From: JBBRMQ01 sp038230775
GTDB taxonomy: Bacteria > Acidobacteriota > Thermoanaerobaculia > Gp7-AA8
Direction of reading: 5' to 3'
Length of the DNA stretch: 11,039 nucleotides
Assembly (NCBI GenBank): GCA_038230775.1
Contig: JBBRMQ010000142.1
Coordinates: 1-11,039 of the forward strand
Numbering within the stretch: position 1 is the first letter of the stretch; the number at the start of each line of letters is the position of its first letter. The notes under the pieces are model-generated. The model had not been told where the DNA came from, searched no databases, and was given only the letters and a program-made list of their open reading frames with translations. The position numbers and the translations under genes were made by a program. Below, in pieces: positions 1 through 5,831 of the stretch.

Positions 1-1
1 C

Positions 2-130
2 ATTCACGGCACGGACGAACCCGACAAGCTCGGGCAATCCGTCTCGCACGGCTGCGTGCGTCTCGGCGACGCCGACGTCGAGAAGCTTTACATGATGGCG
101 AACGTCGGCGACACGGTCGTCATTTACTGA
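2..130 (+). CDS. L,D-transpeptidase (YkuD family), C-terminal end only
   Basis: Only the last 42 codons and the TGA stop are in the window; the gene starts to the left. The fragment carries the YkuD catalytic signature: HGT near its start, then SHGCVRL with Ser15-His16-Gly17-Cys18 and Arg20 of the fragment. Cys is the nucleophile in this family. Known family role: periplasmic enzymes that form 3-3 peptidoglycan crosslinks or attach proteins to peptidoglycan through meso-diaminopimelate, resistant to most beta-lactams other than carbapenems. The domain closes about 22 residues after the Cys-Val-Arg motif, as is usual, with no extra C-terminal domain. It converges on the GH18 gene, with a double-hairpin repeat between them. 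The family call is secure. The exact role (crosslinking or protein anchoring) and any N-terminal domains cannot be seen. Confidence 0.9.
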   Translation: MHGTDEPDKLGQSVSHGCVRLGDADVEKLYMMANVGDTVVIY

Positions 131-133
131 GCT

Positions 134-243
134 GTCCTCTGACTGCTGGCCAGCCGGAGGGCTGGCCCCACACATCGCTGCGCGCACCCTGATCTGCCTC
201 GCGTGAGCGAGGGAGTGTGGGGCCAGTCCTCTGACTGGCCGGC
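134..243. repeat. REP-like double hairpin between convergent genes
   Basis: There are two 20-base hairpins, each with an 8-bp perfect stem and a 4-base loop: 148-167 (GGCCAGCC/GGCTGGCC) and 221-240 (GGCCAGTC/GACTGGCC). They lie in mirror orientation, so 145-173 and 215-243 also pair as a long imperfect inverted repeat (25 of 29 positions) around a 41-base loop. The word GTCCTCTGACTG occurs directly repeated at 134-145 and 226-237. The layout resembles BIME/REP elements and sits where two genes converge, so it may act as a bidirectional transcription barrier. There is no T-tract, so a classical intrinsic terminator is not supported. Confidence 0.7.
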
Positions 244-250
244 CTGTACC

Positions 251-1603
251 TTATCCGCGAACCGTCCGGCGGCGCGAAGGCGTTCCGGAGGGCGACGGTG
301 CCACGACCGCGACGCTCACCGTCTGCGTGTGAACGATCGACCCGCTCGCGAATCGCATAACGATCGGATACGAGCCGGGCGCGGTCGTTGCGGCCGGAGC
401 GACCATGAGCGTAACCGAACCATTCGCGCGGACCGTCGAAGCACTCACGGAGACGGAACCTGTGAATGCCGCCGGAGATGTCGTCGTCACGCTGGCTGTC
501 GAACTAAAGCCATTGACCGCAGTGAGCGAGTAACTTGCGGAAGACGTCATCGACTGAAAGGCCGTCATGCTCGAGGGCCCCGACAACAGGAAGTCGCCCA
601 CAGCTGGAGTGGCGCCAACGACAGCAGAGCCCTTGATCACTTTCCAGATCTCCGGATCTTCCTGACCTGCAGCCCATGCGGTGAAGCCGCCAATCGAGGG
701 ATGCTTCTGCTTCAGCATGTCGATCTTCTTCTGGTAGCTCGTGGCGTCCTGGAAGTACACCGTGCGGCCGGAGTACGTGTAGGTCGCTTCCCCATTCACG
801 TCGTGCGTCACCGTGGCGCCGTTGCTGAGCGCCGTCTGCATCGCCTGCGCATAGCCGACGTCCGTGCCACTGCGGCCGCTCCAGTCGTAGCCGTAGAACG
901 GAAGGCCCATCATGATCTTCTGCGCGGGAATCGTGGCTTCGGCATATGTCGCAACCTGATCGAGCCAGGCGAGCGGGGCGATCGGGCCGGCGTCCGAGGT
1001 GCTCCAGTGAACGTCGTAGGCCATAATTTTGACCGAGTCCGCGAGGCGTCCAATGGCCGAGTAGTCTTCGCCGCCCGGACCGGACCACGTGTCGCCTGCG
1101 CCGACCTTGCCGTACACGCTGACCGACAACTTCTTTCCGGCGGCGTGCAACTTGTCCGCAAGCGTGGTGAGAAACGCCGTGAAGTTGGCCTGCTGCGCCG
1201 CGGTGATGTTCTCGTAGTCGATGTCGATACCGTCATAGGCCTGCGCAATCGCCAGCTGCGCGATCACCGCCGCATGCGCCTCGCGAGAAGCGGCGCTCGA
1301 AAGAACGTTCGCCACGGCGGCGCCGTCGAAGCCGTTGCTGGTCGTGTTCTGGACCGTCGGAATGACAAGCGTTCCGGTCATCGCCGCGCGCCAGGTCGGA
1401 TTCTCGGCGTTGGTCTTGAGACGGAGGGAACTGTCGGAGTTCCATCCGTACCACACCGGATTCGTTTCGTTGAGCGCGCCGGCGTTCAACTGGATCGAAG
1501 TCAGCTGCGCCGATCCCCAGCCCGGAATCCAGATCGCATTCTGGTATGCGTACGCCGGAGAAGCTGCCGCGAGAAAACCGAGGACCGCAAGTGCACGGCG
1601 CAT
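251..1603 (-). CDS. Secreted glycoside hydrolase family 18 protein (chitinase-like / spore-cortex YaaH-like)
   Basis: 450 residues. Residues 1-19 form a signal peptide (two Arg, hydrophobic stretch, cut after AYA), so the product is exported. The TIM-barrel domain, about residues 20-325, shows the GH18 active-site pattern DxxDxDxE as DGIDIDYE (Asp124, Asp127, Asp129, general acid Glu131). It also has the later barrel strands KIMAYD (192-197), MGLPFYGYDW (232-241) and GGFTAW...GQEDPEIW (305-320), typical of the YaaH/CwlF-like branch. Residues about 335-435 look like a beta-sandwich (Ig-like) domain rich in Ser, Thr and Val, followed by a short Pro/Ser linker and an Arg-rich tail (RRRTVRG). The start is supported by AAGGAG six bases upstream of ATG. 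Expected substrate is a beta-1,4-linked N-acetylglucosamine polymer such as chitin or peptidoglycan glycan; which one cannot be told from sequence. It is divergent from the phosphatidyltransferase operon. Confidence 0.9.
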   Translation of the reverse strand: MRRALAVLGFLAAASPAYAYQNAIWIPGWGSAQLTSIQLNAGALNETNPVWYGWNSDSSLRLKTNAENPTWRAAMTGTLVIPTVQNTTSNGFDGAAVANVLSSAASREAHAAVIAQLAIAQAYDGIDIDYENITAAQQANFTAFLTTLADKLHAAGKKLSVSVYGKVGAGDTWSGPGGEDYSAIGRLADSVKIMAYDVHWSTSDAGPIAPLAWLDQVATYAEATIPAQKIMMGLPFYGYDWSGRSGTDVGYAQAMQTALSNGATVTHDVNGEATYTYSGRTVYFQDATSYQKKIDMLKQKHPSIGGFTAWAAGQEDPEIWKVIKGSAVVGATPAVGDFLLSGPSSMTAFQSMTSSASYSLTAVNGFSSTASVTTTSPAAFTGSVSVSASTVRANGSVTLMVAPAATTAPGSYPIVMRFASGSIVHTQTVSVAVVAPSPSGTPSRRRTVRG

Positions 1604-1704
1604 GGGACGCTCCTTGATGCGATCGTGCAGTCAAAGGAACGCCTTCCGCTGAAGGAGTGAAGCAAAATGCGCTTCGTCACGTTCGGTAGCTCAGCCATCT
1701 GTTC

Positions 1705-1716
1705 TCCAGATCTGGA
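1705..1716. promoter_or_regulatory. 12-base perfect palindrome in the divergent intergenic region
   Basis: TCCAGATCTGGA is a perfect palindrome about 100 bases from both divergent starts (GH18 at 1603, phosphatidyltransferase at 1822). A second structure, a 6-bp stem with 4-base loop (CCTCCG/CGGAGG, 1727-1742), follows it. A symmetric site between divergent genes could be an operator, but a 12-base palindrome also arises by chance and no regulator gene lies nearby. Confidence 0.2.
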
Positions 1717-1808
1717 ACTTTGCGCCCCTCCGTCGCCGGAGGTTTGCCTTTGTCGCTGTGGATCGCGTTGTTGAGGCTTAAAATAACATTTAACCCCAGA
1801 ATTCCAAA

Positions 1809-1814
1809 TACAAT
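1809..1814 (+). promoter_or_regulatory. Candidate -10 box for a leaderless transcript of the phosphatidyltransferase operon
   Basis: TACAAT (five of six matches to TATAAT) ends seven bases before the ATG at 1822, so transcription would be expected to begin at or next to the A of the start codon. There is no Shine-Dalgarno sequence in front of that ATG, and the 45 bases before it are AT-rich in an otherwise GC-rich sequence. I found no convincing -35 hexamer at 16-18 bases. -10 motifs placed just before start codons are the known signature of leaderless genes in several phyla. Confidence 0.4.
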
Positions 1815-1821
1815 CTGCTCA

Positions 1822-2415
1822 ATGAATGTTTGGCGCGACCGGCTCAGCCGTTGGTTTACCCCTGTCGCGCGGTCCTGTCCGCTGTCGCCGAACGCCATCA
1901 GCATCATCGCGCTCCTGATCAATCTCGGCGCTGCAACTCTGCTCGCCTACCGGTTTTTCATCGTTGCGATCTTCCTGGTTGCCATCGGCGGCCTGGCGGA
2001 CGCATTCGACGGAATCGTCGCCCGCGCGCAGCAGAAGGAGTCGCCGTTCGGTGATTTCCTCGATCACGTCGCGGACCGCATCTCTGACACCGCGCTGGCA
2101 ACGGGGTGGATGGTCGGGAACGATATGCGCGAATCGATCGTGGTCGTCGGCATCATCCTCGTCATGCTCAATGGCTACATCGGCACGCAGTTGGAAGCGA
2201 CGTACGGCAAGCGATCGTACGAAGCCGTCGGTCGCGGCGAGTTCGTCCTGGGGCTCATCGTGTTCCCGATCATCTCGTCCATCCTGTTTCGGAATGACTG
2301 GGCCGCTCAACACGTCGCCTCGTTCACCATCCCGGAATGGCTCGCGCTCCTCATGGTCGTCGTCGCCTTCCTCGGCATCGCAGAGCGCTTCGTGCTGGCG
2401 AAGCGCATGGCATGA
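1822..2415 (+). CDS. CDP-alcohol phosphatidyltransferase family membrane enzyme
   Basis: 197 residues from the ATG at 1822. The family signature D-x2-D-G-x2-A-R-x8-G-x3-D-x3-D is complete: Asp60, Asp63, Gly64, Ala67, Arg68, Gly77, Asp81, Asp85. These residues bind divalent metal and the CDP group and include the catalytic Asp. About five to six hydrophobic segments (near 25-43, 46-62, 90-97, 105-120, 140-155, 172-188) fit an integral inner-membrane enzyme, and the length is normal. Known chemistry: exchange of CMP in CDP-diacylglycerol, or in a CDP-alcohol, for a second alcohol, giving a phospholipid or precursor. The acceptor (glycerol-3-P, inositol-P, serine or other) is not readable from the sequence. 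The frame stays open upstream to a TTG at 1720, but that start lacks a Shine-Dalgarno and would add 34 unmatched residues. The stop overlaps the next start (ATGA), implying coupled translation. Confidence 0.88.
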   Translation: MNVWRDRLSRWFTPVARSCPLSPNAISIIALLINLGAATLLAYRFFIVAIFLVAIGGLADAFDGIVARAQQKESPFGDFLDHVADRISDTALATGWMVGNDMRESIVVVGIILVMLNGYIGTQLEATYGKRSYEAVGRGEFVLGLIVFPIISSILFRNDWAAQHVASFTIPEWLALLMVVVAFLGIAERFVLAKRMA

Positions 2416-3224
2416 TCCACTCGAATGCCATCACAGGCGAGCCGCTGATCATTGAGTCTGAGCGGGCCCGCCGGCCGAACATCTTCCGCGACGAGGACGA
2501 AGTCTGCCCTTTCTGCGCGGGCAACGAGGCGCTGACACCGCCGGAGATCGCCCGCGCCGGCGAGCCGTGGCAGGTGCGAGTGTTCCCAAATAAGTACCCG
2601 GCGACCGGTTTCCACGAAGTGGTCGTCGAGTCTCCACGGCACGACGATACGTTCGACCGGATCCCCGGCGCGGACGCCGCGGTGCGCATGTACGTGGAGC
2701 GCTATCACGCGCTTCGCGGACAGACCGGGCATGTCACGATCTTCAAGAACAACGGCGCGATGGCCGGAGCCTCGATCCCTCACCTGCATTCACAGATCAT
2801 CGGAACGCCGTTCACTCCGCCGCGCGTCGCCCGCGAAGCGGCGGCCCTCCGCAGATCGTGTGCGCTCTGCTCCCTCGCTGAGGAACCGCTGATCCGGGAG
2901 ACCGCGAACTACCGATGGATTGCGCCGAAGGGCTCGATGTTCGCGTACGAACAGTGGATCGTGCCGAAGGAGCACGCGCCCGAGATTCGCGAGCCGCATG
3001 AGTTGTGGGAGCTGCTGCAGTCCTCGGTCCGTGCCATGAAGCGTCTGGCACATTCGTACAACTGGATCTTCATGAACTTTCCACATGAGCCGCGGGCACA
3101 CTGGTACGTGCAGTTGTTTCCGCGCTTCGCCGTGCACGCGGGCTTCGAGCTGGCCAGCGGCTCCGCAATCAACACCGTCGATCCGACCGAGGCGGCGCGC
3201 GTCTATCGCCAGGATTGCGAGTAG
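2412..3224 (+). CDS. GalT-like nucleotidyltransferase (HIT superfamily)
   Basis: 270 residues. Motifs match the galactose-1-phosphate uridylyltransferase branch of the HIT superfamily: CPFC (Cys32, Cys35), FPNKYP (58-63), HEVVVESPRH (68-77) and IPHLHSQ (122-128). By analogy with GalT, Cys32, Cys35, His77 and His124 would bind zinc, His126 is the nucleophile that takes the nucleotide, and Gln128 replaces the usual Gln of HPHxQ. A second CxxC (Cys150, Cys153) starts the C-terminal repeat, and HWYVQLFPR (230-238) closes it. The protein is shorter than E. coli GalT (about 348). Relatives include true GalT and ADP-glucose phosphorylase; substrate cannot be assigned, and no other Leloir-pathway gene is here. 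The ATG overlaps the upstream stop (2412-2415); the longer frame from 2337 would run inside the phosphatidyltransferase. Its 3' end overlaps the convergent rhomboid gene by 22 bases. Confidence 0.85.
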   Translation: MIHSNAITGEPLIIESERARRPNIFRDEDEVCPFCAGNEALTPPEIARAGEPWQVRVFPNKYPATGFHEVVVESPRHDDTFDRIPGADAAVRMYVERYHALRGQTGHVTIFKNNGAMAGASIPHLHSQIIGTPFTPPRVAREAAALRRSCALCSLAEEPLIRETANYRWIAPKGSMFAYEQWIVPKEHAPEIREPHELWELLQSSVRAMKRLAHSYNWIFMNFPHEPRAHWYVQLFPRFAVHAGFELASGSAINTVDPTEAARVYRQDCE

Positions 3225-3898
3225 GCCGGCCGTCGCCGCCGGAAACCGCCGAAGAAGACGACGAGAATCATCCCGGCCACGAAGCCGCCGATGTGGGCGA
3301 AGTACGCCACACCACCCGCGTCCTGCGCGTCAGGGATGTTCATCGATGCCACGCCGCTGAAGAACTGCAGCACGAACCAGATGCCGAGGACGAAGATGGC
3401 GGGGATCTCGCGCACGGTGATAAAGATGAAGATCGGAATGAGCGTCGTCACCTGCGCGCGCGGAAAGAGCACCAGGTACGCGCCCAACACGCCGGCGATC
3501 GCACCCGATGCGCCGACCGACGGCATGGCGGACATCGGATTGGCGATCGCGTGCGCGAGCGTCGCCAGGATCCCGCAGAGAGTGTAGAACACCGCATAGC
3601 GCGTGTGTCCCAGCCGGTCCTCGATGTTGTCGCCGAACACCCAGAGGTACCACATGTTTCCGATGAGGTGCAGCCAGCCGCCGTGCAGGAACATCGACAC
3701 GAGCATGCGTGCGAAGTTGATCACGACGTGCGGCGACGCCCAGAAGCGCGCCGGGACGAACGCAAAGATGCGCAGCGCCGGCTCGAGGTTCGCGCCGAGG
3801 GAGATCTCCCAGAAGAACATCAGGATGTTCGCAACGATGAACAGATCGTTGACGAACGGTGTGGTGCGCCGCGGGTTGTGGTCGGAGAGAGGCAGCAT
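3203..3898 (-). CDS. Rhomboid family intramembrane serine protease
   Basis: 231 residues, with six or more hydrophobic segments. The catalytic dyad is visible: Ser131 in GASGAIAG and His202 in HIGGFVAG. The first conserved block, HGGWLHLIGN, supplies His77 and Asn81 of the oxyanion region. The N-terminus (MLPLSDHNPRR) matches the usual opening of this bacterial subfamily, which supports the chosen ATG although no clear Shine-Dalgarno precedes it. There is no cytosolic zinc-ribbon domain. Known role: cleavage of transmembrane segments of other membrane proteins within the inner membrane; the substrate is unknown here. The tail ends in a basic stretch (FRRRRP). A 27-base inverted repeat lies upstream, separating it from the bactofilin-like gene. 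The last 22 bases overlap the 3' end of the GalT-like gene on the other strand. Confidence 0.93.
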   Translation of the reverse strand: MLPLSDHNPRRTTPFVNDLFIVANILMFFWEISLGANLEPALRIFAFVPARFWASPHVVINFARMLVSMFLHGGWLHLIGNMWYLWVFGDNIEDRLGHTRYAVFYTLCGILATLAHAIANPMSAMPSVGASGAIAGVLGAYLVLFPRAQVTTLIPIFIFITVREIPAIFVLGIWFVLQFFSGVASMNIPDAQDAGGVAYFAHIGGFVAGMILVVFFGGFRRRRPAYSQSWR

Positions 3899-3931
3899 TC
3901 AGCAGCGCGCTCTGAGCCGATCGCCGTCAGT

Positions 3932-4010
3932 CCGAGCGTAGCGAGGAACCGGTGTGGGAGGGCGGCTCGTAGCACCACCCCGGCCCACACCGGTCCCTCG
4001 CTACGCTCGG
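3932..4010. repeat. 27-base near-perfect inverted repeat upstream of the rhomboid gene
   Basis: Arms 3932-3958 and 3984-4010 are reverse complements at 26 of 27 positions, around a 25-base loop. The outer half reads CCGAGCGTAGCGAGG and the inner half CCGGTGTGGG. The right arm runs on into GATGACAGG. It lies 17 bases past the bactofilin-like stop and about 33 bases before the rhomboid start, both on the minus strand. In RNA it would fold very stably, so it could end or attenuate readthrough, or protect mRNA ends. No U-tract follows. From memory, similar CCTCGCTACGCTCGGGATGA-type words recur in other GC-rich genomes as dispersed palindromes; I could not check this. Confidence 0.75.
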
Positions 4011-4026
4011 GATGACAGGCTCGCCT

Positions 4027-4752
4027 TCACCTTGCGAAGTGTTTCTCGAGATGCTCGTACGCCTGCCGGATGCCGTCCGACGGGTTCTTCACTTCGGCGA
4101 ACGCGTCGCGGTAGATCACGCCGACGCGAGCGGCGTTTCTCTCGCGCAGCGCGAACAGAACCTCGCGGAGCGCTTCCCCTTCCGCCGGAGCGAGATCAGG
4201 GCGTGCGACTTCACGCTCGAGCAGCGTCTGTGCCGAGCGGAGCGAATCGGATTCCTGGGCCGCGGGAATCGACTGCGTGACCGCACGGCTCTCGGCGAGC
4301 GGCGTCGGCGCATGGATGTCGACCGAACCGGGCAGCTCCTTCAATTGCGAGGTGAACTTCCCCATCATGAGGAAGAGCTCTTTCTCGTTGGCGAAGTTGC
4401 CCACGAGACGGCTGCTCTTGGAGAGCTCCAGCGACTCCGACTCCTGCAGCATGATGAATGCCTTGGCGCGATCCTCGAGCGTGATGCGTTTGGCGTGCAC
4501 CTTCCACGCGGTGACGGTGCCCTGGATGAAACAGGCCTGCGCGGCTTTGATGCTCACCGCCTCGACGACGACGTTCTCCTCGATGCGGATCGATCCGTTT
4601 GTCGACTCCAGCTCCGAATAGACGCCGGAGTTCTGGATGACGAGGTTTCCCGGCGTCCGGATCGACAGTTGGCCATAGTGGTTCACGCGGATGTCGGTGC
4701 CGCGCGGAATGATCATGGTGGGAAAATTGGATTGGTCGGCGGCTGCAGTCAT
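4027..4752 (-). CDS. Beta-helical, bactofilin-like protein with helical C-terminal extension
   Basis: 241 residues. Residues about 12-122 have the pattern of short beta-strand turns that alternates small polar and aliphatic residues (GQLSIRTPGNLVIQ, SIRIEENVVVEAVSI, ITLEDRAKAFIML, SLELSKSSRLVGNF), as in polymer-forming bactofilins. After a Pro/Ser-rich linker (140-165), residues about 168-240 look alpha-helical and charged, which is not standard for bactofilins. No signal peptide or membrane segment, so it is probably cytoplasmic. The start is set by overlap with the M23 gene: the five bases TGATG hold its stop and this ATG, implying coupled translation. Bactofilin genes next to M23 endopeptidases are a known pairing (CcmA with Csd1 in Helicobacter; BacA with LmdC in Hyphomonas), in which the filament positions the wall enzyme. 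The beta-helix fold is fairly clear; the bactofilin label is an inference from pattern plus neighbour. Confidence 0.6.
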   Translation of the reverse strand: MTAAADQSNFPTMIIPRGTDIRVNHYGQLSIRTPGNLVIQNSGVYSELESTNGSIRIEENVVVEAVSIKAAQACFIQGTVTAWKVHAKRITLEDRAKAFIMLQESESLELSKSSRLVGNFANEKELFLMMGKFTSQLKELPGSVDIHAPTPLAESRAVTQSIPAAQESDSLRSAQTLLEREVARPDLAPAEGEALREVLFALRERNAARVGVIYRDAFAEVKNPSDGIRQAYEHLEKHFAR

Positions 4753-5789
4753 CACACCCTCCTCTTTCGCCCGATGAACGCGGTGGGAAGCGGATCGAGA
4801 TCGTTGTAGTCCTTGCTCGTCCGCGACGCCATCAGAAGCTTCGCCTCGTTTTTCCACTCGTAATTGAGGATGTAGATGCGCGGATCGATCGGCACGTACG
4901 TCCCCATCGTCTCCAGATCCGTGCGCACCTCGTAATGCAGATGCGAGTTCGTGCTCCAGCCGGTCGAACCCACCGTGGCGATCGTCTGTCCCTGCCTGAT
5001 GGCCTGCCCTGCGGTCACCTTCGTCGTGGCGCAGTGTCCGTAGATCGTGATGAACCGGTCGGCGTGGTTGATGACCACCACGTTCCCGAACCGCCACCAG
5101 TTCACGCTCTGCCGCAGTGGATAGCGCCCGGCGAAGCTCACGACGCCGTCGGCCGTCGCGTAGATCGGCGTGCCGGTCGGTGCCGAGAGATCGAGGCCCT
5201 TATGAAAATCGCCGACCCTCGTGAACGGATTGATTCGGTTGCCGAACGGCGACGTCAGAACGAACTGATCGGACGGCACGGGCAGGATCGAAGGTGTGTG
5301 GCGGACGATGTCCGCGTTCGCGGCCTCGTACTGCACCAGCAGATCGAGCTGCTGCTCGAGGCGCTGCATCGCGTGCTTGAGCGCCTGCTCGCGGTGCGCC
5401 GCGTCGTCGACCTGCACGTCGGGCGGATCGTCCTTGCCGTGCATCGGAACGGAGAATCCGCCGACGCCGAGGTTGCGGTCGAGGCCGTAGACGGCGATGA
5501 GTTTCTCCACCCGCACCCGATGATCCTCGAGGCTGCTCTCGAGCGAGGTCATCTGCACGACGTTCTCGTGCAGCCGCTGGCGCTGGATGTCGCGCTCATT
5601 CCGCATGGTGCGGAGGTAGTTATCCTTGTAGACGCGCCGGATGACCGTGGGTGCCGCGGCCATCGACCCGATGATCCCCGCAAGGACCACCGAGAGCGCG
5701 ACGATCGCGACAAACACCCGCCGGCGGTCGAAGAAAACGTACCGGACGTTGCGACGGATGTCGCTCGGAACGATCTGGATTTCGATCAT
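4752..5789 (-). CDS. Membrane-anchored M23 family metallopeptidase (peptidoglycan endopeptidase)
   Basis: 345 residues. Layout: short cytoplasmic N-terminus rich in Arg (1-24), one transmembrane segment (about 26-47), a helical coiled-coil-like region (58-98 and 130-160), then the LytM/M23 domain (about 175-305). The active-site set is complete: HxxxD as His196 and Asp200 (FHKGLDLSAPTGTPIYA), His252 in YGHCATT, and HxH as His283 and His285 (HLHYEV). By family knowledge His196, Asp200 and His285 bind zinc, and His252 and His283 act in catalysis, so an active enzyme is expected rather than a degenerate EnvC-type activator. It would face the periplasm and cut peptide crosslinks. The ATG is the only in-frame start before the membrane segment; no strong Shine-Dalgarno is seen. 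Its stop overlaps the bactofilin-like start (TGATG). Confidence 0.93.
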   Translation of the reverse strand: MIEIQIVPSDIRRNVRYVFFDRRRVFVAIVALSVVLAGIIGSMAAAPTVIRRVYKDNYLRTMRNERDIQRQRLHENVVQMTSLESSLEDHRVRVEKLIAVYGLDRNLGVGGFSVPMHGKDDPPDVQVDDAAHREQALKHAMQRLEQQLDLLVQYEAANADIVRHTPSILPVPSDQFVLTSPFGNRINPFTRVGDFHKGLDLSAPTGTPIYATADGVVSFAGRYPLRQSVNWWRFGNVVVINHADRFITIYGHCATTKVTAGQAIRQGQTIATVGSTGWSTNSHLHYEVRTDLETMGTYVPIDPRIYILNYEWKNEAKLLMASRTSKDYNDLDPLPTAFIGRKRRV

Positions 5790-5807
5790 GGGACAGGACC
5801 GATGAGT

Positions 5808-5831
5808 GTAACACAGCGTGTGCAGTGTTAC
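5808..5831. other. Short inverted repeat between the TVP38 and M23 genes
   Basis: GTAACAC (5808-5814) and GTGTTAC (5825-5831) pair perfectly around a 10-base loop. The repeat spans the TAA stop of the TVP38-like gene and lies about 19 bases before the M23 start. It has no U-tract in either direction. It might be an operator for the M23-bactofilin pair or a weak RNA hairpin; neither is demonstrated. Confidence 0.3.

Noticed and set aside
131..250. Intrinsic terminator between the convergent genes
   Set aside because: The hairpins are strong but no T-tract follows on either strand, so a REP-like element is the better description.
203..1660. A 485-codon plus-strand open frame
   Set aside because: It is antisense to the GH18 gene. 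Its translation is Arg/His-rich, with no recognisable domain, while the minus strand has a signal peptide and a full GH18 active site.
1720..1821. TTG start at 1720 for the phosphatidyltransferase
   Set aside because: It adds 34 residues with no family match and has no Shine-Dalgarno; the ATG at 1822 fits the family length.
3215..4015. A 266-codon plus-strand open frame across the rhomboid gene
   Set aside because: The product is highly charged and low in complexity, typical of an antisense shadow in GC-rich DNA. The minus strand encodes a rhomboid with its catalytic Ser and His.
4753..5097. N-terminal extension of the bactofilin-like frame
   Set aside because: The added residues are an out-of-frame reading of the M23 gene. 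The TGATG overlap at 4750-4754 gives a natural start.
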